NCBI GenBank assembly: GCA_026874595.1 | Contig: CM049307.1 | Span: 72,640,643-72,704,642 of the forward strand | Direction of reading: 5' to 3' | Length of the DNA stretch: 64,000 bases | DNA from: Sipunculus nudus | Lineage: Eukaryota > Annelida > Sipuncula > Golfingiida > Sipunculidae | Shown here: piece after piece, positions 10,241 to 23,521 of the stretch | Layout: each line of letters starts with the position of its first letter | How positions within the stretch are numbered: position 1 is the stretch's first letter | Notes under the pieces: generated by a model | Database searches by the model: none | What the model was told of the DNA's origin: nothing | Seen by the model: the letters and a program-made list of their open reading frames with translations, nothing else | Position numbers and translations under genes: made by a program

Positions 10241-11588
10241 GATAACAAAGCGGTGTAGGCAGTTAACTGGTTTCACCTCAAAGGTTGAAAGAGATTTGAT
10301 CAGTTTACCATCATGCTTCCCTTTTATAATAAAACTCAGCAGTGCTGCCATCAGTACTCAGTTCAGTGTCACATGCCAAATTGAATGGAGAAGTGATGAG
10401 ACCAGATCCTGCAAGCTCTGATTACTCAGTGCTTGGCATGCTTGAGTGAGCACTGTCACTTGTCTGAGTACTTCCTTGGGTACTGCTACTCAAGATGCAT
10501 CAGTGAACAAGATGTCTGTATGTTTATGCTTGATTTCTGTGTTACTCCAGTTTTTGATTATACCTTGTAAACTGTTTGTTTACAGTGTTTGTTGTTGGAC
10601 TTGGGGGTGAACATTCTTGGGTTTCTGAGTACTTGATGACCCCCATGCATGAGTGAACATGGTCACTGTTTGTTCACACTGGACAGTTGTTTGACTCTGG
10701 TTTGTAAACAATCCAAGTAAATTGTTTATTTGCAAGATTTATTATGTGAATAATTGTTGGAGCCACTGGGTACTTGTTACTCATCAGGTGTCAGTGATGA
10801 TGGATATTGTTTTTCTGTCCTCGTAAGTGATGTGTTGTAAATTGTTTATTTTTCTAATTTTAATGTTGATACTTGTTTGAGTACTTGTTTTGGCCTGTGA
10901 GTACTTGTTACTCATCATGAGTCACTGACCATGTCCCCTTTTTGTATGTATGATGGCTGTTCTATTACTGTCAATGATTATTAATTGTAAAATGTTGATT
11001 TACAGGTTTTATTGTGGATACTTGTTTGAGTTCTTGTTTGGACCCCTGAGTACTTGCTACTCATTATGCATCAGGGATCATTGTTCATGTTTTGTGGCTG
11101 CTTTATTCTAGTGAGTAATAATGTGTTGTAAATTGTTTATTGACAAGATTTTTTGCTTGTAGCTTGTGTGAGTACTTGTTTTGGTGATGAGTACCTGTTA
11201 ACCATGCATTATTGTAAATGGTCATTTCACCCTTCCATTTTTTTATATGGTTTGATTTAAAATTTCCCCAGAATGTCATATTATCTGACATACAAAGCAT
11301 CTGAAAGCTGAAGAAGGTATGAAAGGGCCTGCCAGTTGATACATGTGAGAGGGTTGAAAGAATAAAGGTCCATTTCATGTTTTGTGTATTGAAAATGTGC
11401 ATTGAATATAGAGAATGTGAAATGATGGGGGGAAAAGTGGAAAAGATCTTGTTTTGACTTTTAAGAGGGAAGGTGATTGTGAAAGCAACAATTGGATCTG
11501 GAAGAAGTGCTGGCTCTGACAAGAGCCTTTGTCTTGTGAGACTGCAGGTCCTTGCCTGTCATCAAGGCAAGAGACCTGAAGGATGACT

Positions 11589-11900
11589 TCAGAAGTGAGT
11601 CATGTCATTGGTGCCTGCTATTTCTCGCATGAGGAATTGTATTTCATCCAGCTCATCAGCAAAGCGACAGGTGTAGTCGTAGAGGGTAGAGCGGAAGCCT
11701 TCCAAGGTGGCCAGCTTGAGCTGGAGGTGGTAACGGTGTGTCTTGGTTTGGGTTGCAACTGCACGCTGGTATCGCACCATTGTGGCATTGAAGATGTTGT
11801 TGGTGTGCAGCAGCTGCTTGCAGGCAAACTGGAACCTGCTGTGGGTGGCATCAAACTGCTTCTGCAGGGCAACCACATCCAAACAGAGTTGAGTATCCAT
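11589..11900 (-). CDS. Arrayed small-protein gene, copy 7
   Basis: Asp 82 form. Its spacer shares the rare TTAGTAAAAAATCC block with copy 1 exactly 9,960 bp away, although the coding parts differ at codon 82. Confidence 0.85.
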   Translation of the reverse strand: MDTQLCLDVVALQKQFDATHSRFQFACKQLLHTNNIFNATMVRYQRAVATQTKTHRYHLQLKLATLEGFRSTLYDYTCRFADELDEIQFLMREIAGTNDMTHF

Positions 11901-13248
11901 GATAACAAAGCGGTGTAGGCAGTTAACTGGTTTCACCTCAAAGGTTGAAAGAGATTTGATCAGTTTACCATCATGCTTCCCTTTTATAATAAAACTCAGC
12001 AGTGCTGCCATCAGTACTCAGTTCAGTGTCACATGCCAAATTGAATGGAGAAGTGATGAGACCAGATCCTGCAAGCTCTGATTACTCAGTGCTTGGCATG
12101 CTTGAGTGAGCACTGTCACTTGTCTGAGTACTTCCTTGGGTACTGCTACTCAACATGCATCAGTGAACAAGATGTCTGTATGTTTATGCCTGATTTCTGT
12201 TTTACTCCAGTTTGTGATTATACCTTGTAAACTGTTTGTTTACAGTGTTTGTTGTTGGACTTGGGGGTGAACATTCTTTGGTTTCTGAGTACTTGATGAC
12301 CCTCATGCATCAGTGAACACGGTCACTGTTTGTTCACACTGGACAGTTGTTTGACTCTGGTTAGTAAAAAATCCAAGTAAATTGTTTATTTGCAAGATTT
12401 ATTATGTGAATAATTGTTGGAGCCACTGGGTACTTGTTACTCATCAGGTGTCAGTGATGATGGATATTGTTTTTCTGTCCTCGTAAGTGATGTGTTGTAA
12501 ATTGTTTATTTTTCTAATTTTAATGTTGATACTTGTTTGAGTACTTGTTTTGGCCTGTGAGTACTTGTTACTCATCATGAGTCACTGACCATGTCCCCTT
12601 TTTGTATGTATGATGGCTGTTCTATTACTGTCAATGATTATTAATTGTAAAATGTTGATTTACAGGTTTTATTGTGGATACTTGTTTGAGTTCTTGTTTG
12701 GACCCCTGAGTACTTGCTACTCATTATGCATCAGGGATCATTGTTCATGTTTTGTGGCTGCTTTATTCTAGTGAGTAATAATGTGTTGTAAATTGTTTAT
12801 TGACAAGATTTTTTGCTTGTAGCTTGTGTGAGTACTTGTTTTGGTGATGAGTACTTGTTAACCATGCATTATTGTAAATGGTCATTTCACCCTTCCATTT
12901 GTTTATATGGTTTGATTCAAAATTTCCCCAGAATGTCATATTATCTGACATACAAGGCATCTGAAAGCTGAAGAAGGTATGAAAGGGCCTGCCAGTTGAT
13001 ACATGTGAGAGGGTTGAAAGAATAAAGGTCCATTTCATGTTTTGTGTTCTGAAAATGTGCATTGAATATAGAGAATGTGAATTGATGGGGGGAAAAGTGG
13101 AAAAGATCTTGTTTTGACTTTTAAGAGGGAAGGTGATTGTGAAAGCAACAATTGGATCTGGAAGAAGTGCTGGCTCTGACAAGAGCCTTTGTCTTGTGAG
13201 ACTGCAGGTCCTTGCCTGTCATCAAGGCAAGAGACCTGAAGGATGACT

Positions 13249-13560
13249 TCAGAAGTGAGTCATGTCATTGGTGCCTGCTATTTCTCGCATGAGGAATTGT
13301 ATTTCATCCAGCTCATGAGCAAAGCGACAGGTGTAGTCGTAGAGGGTAGAGCGGAAGCCTTCCAAGGTGGCCAGCTTGAGCTGGAGGTGGTAACGGTGTG
13401 TCTTGGTTTGGGTTGCAACTGCACGCTGGTATCGCACCATTGTGGCATTGAAGATGTTGTTGGTGTGCAGCAGCTGCTTGCAGGCAAACTGGAACCTGCT
13501 GTGGGTGGCATCAAACTGCTTCTGCAGGGCAACCACATCCAAACAGAGTTGAGTATCCAT
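13249..13560 (-). CDS. Arrayed small-protein gene, copy 8
   Basis: His 82 form. The spacer markers match copies 2 and 9. Confidence 0.85.
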   Translation of the reverse strand: MDTQLCLDVVALQKQFDATHSRFQFACKQLLHTNNIFNATMVRYQRAVATQTKTHRYHLQLKLATLEGFRSTLYDYTCRFAHELDEIQFLMREIAGTNDMTHF

Positions 13561-14908
13561 GATAACAAAGCGGTGTAGGCAGTTAACTGGTTTCACCTCA
13601 AAGGTTGAAAGAGATTTAATCAGTTTACCATCATGCTTCCCTTTTATAATAAAACTCAGCAGTGCTGCCATCTGTACTCAGTTCAGTGTCACATGCCAAA
13701 TTGAATGGAGAAGTGATGAGACCAGATCCTGCAAGCTCTGATTACTCAGTGCTTGGCATGCTTGAGTGAGCACTGTCACTTGTCTGAGTACTTCCTTGGG
13801 TACTGCTACTCAAGATGCATCAGTGAACAAGATGTCTGTATGTTTATGCTTGATTTCTGTGTTACTCCAGTTTGTGATTATACCTTGTAAACTGTTTGTT
13901 TACAGTGTTTGTTGTTGGACTTGGGGGTGAACATTTTTGGGTTTCTGAGTACTTGATGACCCCCATGCATGAGTGAACATGGTCACTGTTTGTTCACACT
14001 GGACAGTTGTTTGACTCTGGTTTGTAAACAATCCAAGTAAATTGTTTATTTGCAAGATTTATTATGTGAATAATTGTTGGAGCCACTGGGTACTTGTTAC
14101 TCATCAGGTGTCAGTGATGATGGATATTGTTTTTCAGTCCTCGTAAGTGATGTGTTGTAAATTGTTTATTTTTCTAATTTTAATGTTGATACTTGTTTGA
14201 GTACTTGTTTTGGCCTGTGAGTACTTGTTACTCATCATGAGTCACTGACCATGTCCCCTTTTTGTATGTATGATGGCTGTTCTATTACTGTCAATGATTA
14301 TTAATTGTAAAATGTTGATTTACAGGTTTTATTGTGGATACTTGTTCGAGTTCTTGTTTGGACCCCTGAGTACTTGCTACTCATTATGCATCAGGGATCA
14401 TTGTTCATGTTTTGTGGCTGCTTTATTCTAGTGAGAAATAATGTGTTGTAAATTGTTTATTGACAAGATTTTATGCTTGTAGCTTGTGTGAGTACTTGTT
14501 TTGGTGATGAGTACTTGTTAACCATGCATTATTGTAAATGGTCATTTCACCCTTCCATTTGTTTATATGGTTTGATTCAAAATTTCCCCAGAATGTCATA
14601 TTATCTGACATACAAGGCATCTGAAAGCTGAAGAAGGTATGAAAGGGCCTGCCAGTTGATACATGTGAGAGGGTTGAAAGAATAAAGGTCCATTTCATGT
14701 TTTGTGTTCTGAAAATGTGCATTGAATATAGAGAATGTGAATTGATGGGGGGAAAAGTGGAAAAGATCTTGTTTTGACTTTTAAGAGGGAAGGTGATTGT
14801 GAAAGCAACAATTGGATCTGGAAGAAGTGCTGGCTCTGACAAGAGCCTTTGTCTTGTGAGACTGCAGGTCCTTGCCTGTCATCAAGGCAAGAGACCTGAA
14901 GGATGACT

Positions 14909-15220
14909 TCAGAAGTGAGTCATGTCATTGGTGCCTGCTATTTCTCGCATGAGGAATTGTATTTCATCCAGCTCATGAGCAAAGCGACAGGTGTAGTCGT
15001 AGAGGGTAGAGCGGAAGCCTTCCAAGGTGGCCAGCTTGAGCTGGAGGTGGTAACGGTGTGTCTTGGTTTGGGTTGCAACTGCACGCTGGTATCGCACCAT
15101 TGTGGCATTGAAGATGTTGTTGGTGTGCAGCAGCTGCTTGCAGGCAAACTGGAACCTGCTGTGGGTGGCATCAAACTGCTTCTGCAGGGCAACCACATCC
15201 AAACAGAGTTGAGTATCCAT
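14909..15220 (-). CDS. Arrayed small-protein gene, copy 9
   Basis: His 82 form. This unit looks like a direct duplicate of copy 8, an extra unit compared with the copy 1-3 block. Confidence 0.85.
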   Translation of the reverse strand: MDTQLCLDVVALQKQFDATHSRFQFACKQLLHTNNIFNATMVRYQRAVATQTKTHRYHLQLKLATLEGFRSTLYDYTCRFAHELDEIQFLMREIAGTNDMTHF

Positions 15221-16568
15221 GATAACAAAGCGGTGTAGGCAGTTAACTGGTTTCACCTCAAAGGTTGAAAGAGATTTAATCAGTTTACCATCATGCTTCC
15301 CTTTTATAATAAAACTCAGCAGTGCTGCCATCTGTACTCAGTTCAGTGTCACATGCCAAATTGAATGGAGAAGTGATGAGACCAGATCCTGCAAGCTCTG
15401 ATTACTCAGTGCTTGGCATGCTTGAGTGAGCACTGTCACTTGTCTGAGTACTTCCTTGGGTACTGCTACTCAAGATGCATCAGTGAACAAGATGTCTGTA
15501 TGTTTATGCTTGATTTCTGTGTTACTCCAGTTTGTGATTATACCTTGTAAACTGTTTGTTTACAGTGTTTGTTGTTGGACTTGGGGGTGAACATTTTTGG
15601 GTTTCTGAGTACTTGATGACCCCCATGCATGAGTGAACATGGTCACTGTTTGTTCACACTGGACAGTTGTTTGACTCTGGTTTGTAAACAATCCAAGTAA
15701 ATTGTTTATTTGCAAGATTTATTATGTGAATAATTGTTGGAGCCACTGGGTACTTGTTACTCATCAGGTGTCAGTGATGATGGATATTGTTTTTCAGTCC
15801 TCGTAAGTGATGTGTTGTAAATTGTTTATTTTTCTAATTTTAATGTTGATACTTGTTTGAGTACTTGTTTTGGCCTGTGAGTACTTGTTACTCATCATGA
15901 GTCACTGACCATGTCCCCTTTTTGTATGTATGATGGCTGTTCTATTACTGTCAATGATTATTAATTGTAAAATGTTGATTTACAGGTTTTATTGTGGATA
16001 CTTGTTCGAGTTCTTGTTTGGACCCCTGAGTACTTGCTACTCATTATGCATCAGGGATCATTGTTCATGTTTTGTGGCTGCTTTATTCTAGTGAGAAATA
16101 ATGTGTTGTAAATTGTTTATTGACAAGATTTTATGCTTGTAGCTTGTGTGAGTACTTGTTTTGGTGATGAGTACCTGTTAACCATGCATTATTGTAAATG
16201 GTCATTTCACCCTTCCATTTTTTTATATGGTTTGATTTAAAATTTCCCCAGAATGTCATATTATCTGACATACAAGGCATCTGAAAGCTGAAGAAGGTAT
16301 GAAAGGGCCTGCCAGTTGATACATGTGAGAGGGTTGAAAGAATAAAGGTCCATTTCATGTTTTGTGTATTGAAAATGTGCATTGAATATAGAGAATGTGA
16401 AATGATGGGGGGAAAAGTGGAAAAGATCTTGTTTTGACTTTTAAGAGGGAAGGTGATTGTGAAAGCAACAATTGGATCTGGAAGAAGTGCTGGCTCTGAC
16501 AAGAGCCTTTGTCTTGTGAGACTGCAGGTCCTTGCCTGTCATCAAGGCAAGAGACCTGAAGGATGACT

Positions 16569-16880
16569 TCAGAAGTGAGTCATGTCATTGGTGCCTGCTA
16601 TTTCTCGCATGAGGAATTGTATTTCATCCAGCTCATCAGCAAAGCGACAGGTGTAGTCGTAGAGGGTAGAGCGGAAGCCTTCCAAGGTGGCCAGCTTGAG
16701 CTGGAGGTGGTAACGGTGTGTCTTGGTTTGGGTTGCAACTGCACGCTGGTATCGCACCATTGTGGCATTGAAGATGTTGTTGGTGTGCAGCAGCTGCTTG
16801 CAGGCAAACTGGAACCTGCTGTGGGTGGCATCAAACTGCTTCTGCAGGGCAACCACATCCAAACAGAGTTGAGTATCCAT
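16569..16880 (-). CDS. Arrayed small-protein gene, copy 10
   Basis: Consensus protein. The spacer matches copies 3 and 5. Confidence 0.85.
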   Translation of the reverse strand: MDTQLCLDVVALQKQFDATHSRFQFACKQLLHTNNIFNATMVRYQRAVATQTKTHRYHLQLKLATLEGFRSTLYDYTCRFADELDEIQFLMREIAGTNDMTHF

Positions 16881-18228
16881 GATAACAAAGCGGTGTAGGC
16901 AGTTAACTGGTTTCACCTCAAAGGTTGAAAGAGATTTGATCAGTTTACCATCATGCTTCCCTTTTATAATAAAACTCAGCAGTGCTGCCATCAGTACTCA
17001 GTTCAGTGTCACATGCCAAATTGAATGGAGAAGTGATGAGACCAGATCCTGCAAGCTCTGATTACTCAGTGCTTGGCATGCTTGAGTGAGCACTGTCACT
17101 TGTCTGAGTACTTCCTTGGGTACTGCTACTCAAGATGCATCAGTGAACAAGATGTCTGTATGTTTATTCCTGATTTCTGTTTTACTCCAGTTTGTGATTA
17201 TACCTTGTAAACTGTTTGTTTACAGTGTTTGTTGCTGGATTTGGGGGTGAACATTCTTTGGTTTCTGAGTACTTGATGACCCTCATGCATGAGTGAACAC
17301 GGTCACTGTTTGTTCACACTGGACAGTTGTTTGACTCTGGTTAGTAAACAATCCAAGTAAATTGTTTATTTGCAAGATTTATTATGTGAATAATTGTTGG
17401 AGCCACTGGGTACTTGTTACTCATCAGGTGTCAGTGATGATGGATATTGTTTTTCTGTCCTTGTAAGTGATGTGTTGTAAATTGTTTATTTTTCTAATTT
17501 TAATGTTGATACTTGTTTGAGTACTTGTTTTGGCCTGTGAGTACTTGCTACTCATCATGAGTCACTGACCATGTCCCCTTTTTGTGTGTATGATGGCTGT
17601 TCTATTACTGTTAATGATTATTAATTGTAAAATGTTTATTTACAGGTTTTATTGTGGATACTTGTTTGAGTTCTTGTTTGGACCCCTGAGTACTTGCTAC
17701 TCATTATGCATCAGGGATCATTGTTCATGTTTTGTGGCTGCTTTATTCTAGTGAGTAATAATGTGTTGTAAATTGTTTATTGACAAGATTTTTTGCTTGT
17801 AGCTTGTGTGAGTACTTGTTTTGGTGATGAGTACTTGTTAACCATGCATTATTGTAAATGGTCATTTCACCCTTCCATTTGTTTATATGGTTTGATTTAA
17901 AATTTCCCCAGAATGTCATATTATCTGACATACAAGGCATCTGAAAGCTGAAGAAGGTATGAAAGGGCCTGCCAGTTGATACATGTGAGAGGGTTGAAAG
18001 AATAAAGGTCCATTTCATGTTTTGTGTACTGAAAATGTGCATTGAATATAGAGAATGTGAATTGATGGGGGGAAAAGTGGAAAAGATCTTGTTTTGACTT
18101 TTAAGAGGGAAGGTGATTGTGAAAGCAACAATTGGATCTGGAAGAAGTGCTGGCTCCGACAAGAGCCTTTGTCTTGTGAGACTGCAAGTCCTTGCCTGTC
18201 ATCAAGGCAAGAGACCTGAAGGATGACT

Positions 18229-18540
18229 TCAGAAGTGAGTCATGTCATTGGTGCCTGCTATTTCTCGCATGAGGAATTGTATTTCATCCAGCTCATCAGC
18301 AAAGCGACAGGTGTAGTCGTAGAGGGTAGAGCGGAAGCCTTCCAAGGTGGCCAGCTTGAGCTGGAGGTGGTAACGGTGTGTCTTGGTTTGGGTTGCAACT
18401 GCACGCTGGTATCGCACCATTGTGGCATTGAAGATGTTGTTGGTGTGCAGCAGCTGCTTGCAGGCAAACTGGAACCTGCTGTGGGTGGCATCAAACTGCT
18501 TCTGCAGGGCAACCACATCCAAACAGAGTTGAGTATCCAT
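18229..18540 (-). CDS. Arrayed small-protein gene, copy 11
   Basis: Consensus protein. The histone-type loop below it has the wobble variant in its closing pair. Its spacer switches variant family at about 19,035. Confidence 0.85.
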   Translation of the reverse strand: MDTQLCLDVVALQKQFDATHSRFQFACKQLLHTNNIFNATMVRYQRAVATQTKTHRYHLQLKLATLEGFRSTLYDYTCRFADELDEIQFLMREIAGTNDMTHF

Positions 18541-19888
18541 GATAACAAAGCGGTGTAGGCAGTTAACTGGTTTCACCTCAAAGGTTGAAAGAGATTTGAT
18601 CAGTTTACCATCATGCTTCCCTTTTATAATAAAACTCAGCAGTGCTGCCATCAGTACTCAGTTCAGTGTCACATGCCAAATTGAATGGAGAAGTGATGAG
18701 ACCAGATCCTGCAAGCTCTGATTACTCAGTGCTTGGCATGCTTGAGTGAGCACTGTCACTTGTCTGAGTACTTCCTTGGGTACTGCTACTCAAGATGCAT
18801 CAGTGAACAAGATGTCTGTATGTTTATGCTTGATTTCTGTGTTACTCCAGTTTTTGATTATACCTTGTAAACTGTTTGTTTACAGTGTTTGTTGTTGGAC
18901 TTGGGGGTGAACATTCTTGGGTTTCTGAGTACTTGATGACCCCCATGCATGAGTGAACATGGTCACTGTTTGTTCACACTGGACAGTTGTTTGACTCTGG
19001 TTTGTAAACAATCCAAGTAAATTGTTTATTTGCAAAATTTATTTTATGAATAATTATTGGAGCCGCTGGGTACTTGTTACTCATCAGGTGTCAGTGATGA
19101 TGGATATTGTTTTTCTGTTGTCGTAAGTGGTGTGTTGTAAATTGTTTATTTTTCCAATTTTAATGTTGACACTTGTTTGAGTACTTGTTTTGGCCTGTGA
19201 GTACTTGTTACTCATCATGAGTCACTGACCATGTCCCCTTTTTGTGTGTATGATGGCTGTTCTATTACTGTTAATGATTATTAATTGTAAAATGTTTATT
19301 TACAGGTTTTATTGTGGATACTTGTTTGAGTTCTTGTTTGGACCCCTGAGTACTTGCTACTCATTATGCATCAGGGATCATTGTTCATGTTTTGTGGCTG
19401 CTTTATTCTAGTGAGTAATAATGTGTTGTTAATTGTTTATTGACAAGATTTTTTGCTTGTAGCTTGTGTGAGTACTTGTTTTGGTGATGAGTACTTGTTA
19501 ACCATGCATTATTATAAATGGTCATTTCACCCTTCCATTTTTTTATATGGTTTGATTTAAAATTTCCCCAGAATGTCATATCATCTGACATACAAGGCAT
19601 CTGAAAGCTGAAGAAGGTATGAAAGGGCCTGCCAGTTGATACATGTGAGAGGGTTGAAAGAATAAAGGTCCATTTCATGTTTTGTGGACTGAAAATGTGC
19701 ATTGAATATAGAGAATGTGAATTGATGGGGGGAAAAGTGGAAAAGATCTTGTTTTGACTTTTAAGAGGGAAGGTGATTGTGAAAGCAACAATTGGATCTG
19801 GAAGAAGTGCTGGCTCTGACAAGAGCCTTTGTCTTGTGAGACTGCAGGTCCTTGCCTGTCATCAAGGCAAGAGACCTGAAGGATGACT

Positions 19889-20200
19889 TCAGAAGTGAGT
19901 CATGTCATTGGTGCCTGCTATTTCTCGCATGAGGAATTGTATTTCATCCAGCTCATCAGCAAAGCGACAGGTGTAGTCGTAGAGGGTAGTGCTGAAGCCT
20001 TCCAAGGTGGCCAGCTTGAGCTGGAGGTGGTAACGGTGTGTCTTGGTTTGGGTTGCAACTGCACGCTGGTATCGCACCATAGTGGCATTGAAGATGTTGT
20101 TGGTGTGCAGCAGCTGCTTGCAGGCAAACTGGAACCTGCTGTGGGTGGCATCAAACTGCTTCTGCAGGGCAACCACATCCAAACAGAGTTGAGTATCCAT
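19889..20200 (-). CDS. Arrayed small-protein gene, copy 12
   Basis: Ser 70 and Thr 71 replace Arg-Ser; copies 15 and 18 share this. Confidence 0.85.
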   Translation of the reverse strand: MDTQLCLDVVALQKQFDATHSRFQFACKQLLHTNNIFNATMVRYQRAVATQTKTHRYHLQLKLATLEGFSTTLYDYTCRFADELDEIQFLMREIAGTNDMTHF

Positions 20201-21549
20201 GATAACAAAGCGGTGTAGGCAGTTTACTGGTTTCACCTCAAAGGTTGAAAGAGATTTGATCAGTTTACCATCATGCTTCCCTTTTATAATAAAACTCAGC
20301 AGTGCTGCCATCAGTACTCAGTTCAGTGTCACATGCCAAATTGAATGGAGAAGTGATGAGACCAGATGCTGCAAGCTCTGATTACTCAGTGCTTGGCATG
20401 CTTGAGTGAGCACTGTCACTTGTCTGAGTACTTCCTTGGGTACTGCTACTCAAGATGCATCAGTGAACAAGATGTCTGTATGTTTATGCCTGATTTCTGT
20501 TTTACTCCAGTTTGTGATTATACCTTGTAAACTGTTTGTTTACAGTGTTTGTTGCTGGACTTGGGGGTGAACATTCTTGGGTTTCTGAGTACTTGATGAC
20601 CCTCATGCATCAGTGAACACTGTCACTGTTTGTTCACACTGGACAGTTGTTTGACTCTGGTTAGTAAACAATCCAAGTAAATTGTTTATTTACAAGATTT
20701 ATTATGTGAATAATTGTTGGAGCTACTGGGTACTTGTTACTCATCAGGTGTCAGTGATGATGGATATTGTTTTTCTGTCCTCATAAGTGATGTGTTGTAA
20801 ATTGTTTTTTTTTACTAATTTTAATGTTGATACTTGTTTGAGTACTTGTTTTGGCCTGTGAGTACTTGCTACTCATCATGAGTCACTGACCATGTCCCCT
20901 TTTTGTGTGTATGATGGCTGTTCTATTACTGTCAATGATTATCAATTGTAAAATGTTTATTTACAGGTTTTATTGTGGATACTTGTTTGAGTTCTTGTTT
21001 GGACCCCTGAGTACTTGCTACTCATTATGCATCAGGGATCATTGTTCATGTTTTGTGGCTGCTTTATTCTAGTGAGTAATAATGTGTTGTAAATTGTTTA
21101 TTGACAAGATTTTTTGCTTGTAGCTTGTGTGAGTACTTGTTTTGGTGATGAGTACTTGTTAACCATGCATTATTGTAAATGGTCATTTCACCCTTCCATT
21201 TGTTTATATGTTATGATTTAAAATTTCCCCAGAATGCCATATTATCTGACATACAAGGCATCTGAAAGCTGAAGAAGGTATGAAAGGGCCTGCCAGTTGA
21301 TACATGTGAGAGGGTTGAAAGAATAAAGGTCCATTTCATGTTTTGTGTACTGAAAATGTGCATTGAATATAGAGAATGTGAATTGATGGGGGGAAAAGTG
21401 GAAAAGATCTTGTTTTGACTTTTAAGAGGGAAGGTGATTGTGAAAGCAACAATTGGATCTGGAAGAAGTGCTGGCTCTGACAAGAGCCTTTGTCTTGTGA
21501 GACTGCAAGTCCTTGCCTGTCATCAAGGCAAGAGACCTGAAGGATGACT

Positions 21550-21861
21550 TCAGAAGTGAGTCATGTCATTGGTGCCTGCTATTTCTCGCATGAGGAATTG
21601 TATTTCATCCAGCTCATCAGCAAAGCGACAGGTGTAGTCGTAGAGGGTAGAGCGGAAGCCTTCCAAGGTGGCCAGCTTGAGCTGGAGGTGGTAACGGTGT
21701 GTCTTGGTTTGGGTTGCAACTGCACGCTGGTATCGCACCATTGTGGCATTGAAGATGTTGTTGGTGTGCAGCAGCTGCTTGCAGGCAAACTGGAACCTGC
21801 TGTGGGTGGCATCAAACTGCTTCTGCAGGGCAACCACATCCAAACAGAGTTGAGTATCCAT
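21550..21861 (-). CDS. Arrayed small-protein gene, copy 13
   Basis: Consensus protein. The gene copy is nearly identical to copy 16, 4,980 bp away. Confidence 0.85.
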   Translation of the reverse strand: MDTQLCLDVVALQKQFDATHSRFQFACKQLLHTNNIFNATMVRYQRAVATQTKTHRYHLQLKLATLEGFRSTLYDYTCRFADELDEIQFLMREIAGTNDMTHF

Positions 21862-23209
21862 GATAACAAAGCGGTGTAGGCAGTTAACTGGTTTCACCTC
21901 AAAGGTTGAAAGAGATTTGATCAGTTTACCATCATGCTTCCCTTTTATAATAAAACTCAGCAGTGCTGCCATCAGTACTCAGTTCAGTGTCACATGCCAA
22001 ATTGAATGGAGAAGTGATGAGACCAGATCCTGCAAGCTCTGATTACTCAGTGCTTGGCATGCTTGAGTGAGCACTGTCACTTGTCTGAGTACTTCCTTGG
22101 GTACTGCTACTCAAGATGCATCAGTGAACAAGATGTCTGTATGTTTATGCCTGGTTTCTGTTTTATTCCAGTTTGTGATTATACCTTGTAAACTGTTTGT
22201 TTACAGTGTTTGTTGTTGGACTTGGGGGTGAACATTCTTGGGTTTCTGAGTACTTGATGACCCCCATGCATGAGTGAACATGGTCACTGTTTGTTCACAC
22301 TGGACAGTTGTTTGACTCTGGTTTGTAAACAATCCAAGTAAATTGTTTATTTGCAAAATTTATTATGTGAATAATTGTTGGAGCTACTGGGTACTTGTTA
22401 CTCATCAGGTGTCAGTGATGATGGATATTGTTTTTCTGTCGTCGTAAGTGGTGTGTTGTAAATTGTTTATTTTTCCAATTTTAATGTTGACACTTGTTTG
22501 AGTACTTGTTTTGGCCTGTGAGTACTTGTTACTCATCATGAGTCACTGACCATGTCCCCTTTTTGTGTGTATGATGGCTGTTCTATTACTGTTAATGATT
22601 ATTAATTGTAAAATGTTTATTTACAGGTTTTATTGTGGATACTTGTTTGAGTTCTTGTTTGGACCCCTGAGTACTTGCTACTCATTATGCATCAGGGATC
22701 ATTGTTCATGTTTTGTGGCTGCTTTATTCTAGTGAGTAATAATGTGTTGTAAATTGTTTATTGACAAGATTTTTTGTGTGTTGCTTGTGTGAGTACTTGT
22801 TTTGGTGATGAGTACTTGTTAACCATGCATTATTGTAAATGGTCATTTCACCCTTCCATTTTTTTATATGGTTTGATTTAAAATTTCCCCAGAATGTCAT
22901 ATTATCTGACATACAAGGCATCTGAAAGCTGAAGAAGGTATGAAAGGGCCTGCCAGTTGATACATGTGAGAGGGTTGAAAGAATAAAGGTCCATTTCATA
23001 TTTTGTGTATTGAAAATGTGCATTGAATATAGAGAATGTGAATTGATGGGGGGAAAAGTGGAAAAGATCTTGTTTTGACTTTTAAGAGAGAAGGTGATTG
23101 TGAAAGCAACAATTGGATCTGGAAGAAGTGCTGGCTCTGACAAGAGCCTTTGTCTTGTGAGACTGCAGGTCCTTGCCTGTCATCAAGGCAAGAGACCTGA
23201 AGGATGACT

Positions 23210-23521
23210 TCAGAAGTGAGTCATGTCATTGGTGCCTGCTATTTCTCGCATGAGGAATTGTATTTCATCCAGCTCATCAGCAAAGCGACAGGTGTAGTCG
23301 TAGAGTGTAGAGCGGAAGCCTTCCAAGGTGGCCAGCTTGAGCTGGAGGTGGTAACGGTGTGTCTTGGTTTGGGTTGCAACTGCACGCTGGTATCGCACCA
23401 TTGTGGCATTGAAGATGTTGTTGGTGTGCAGCAGCTGCTTGCAGGCAAACTGGAACCTGCTGTGGGTGGCATCAAACTGCTTCTGCAGGGCAACCACATC
23501 CAAACAGAGTTGAGTATCCAT
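23210..23521 (-). CDS. Arrayed small-protein gene, copy 14
   Basis: Consensus protein with a synonymous change at Thr 72, shared only with copy 17. Both also share a leader change (CTC to CCC on the plus strand). Confidence 0.85.
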   Translation of the reverse strand: MDTQLCLDVVALQKQFDATHSRFQFACKQLLHTNNIFNATMVRYQRAVATQTKTHRYHLQLKLATLEGFRSTLYDYTCRFADELDEIQFLMREIAGTNDMTHF

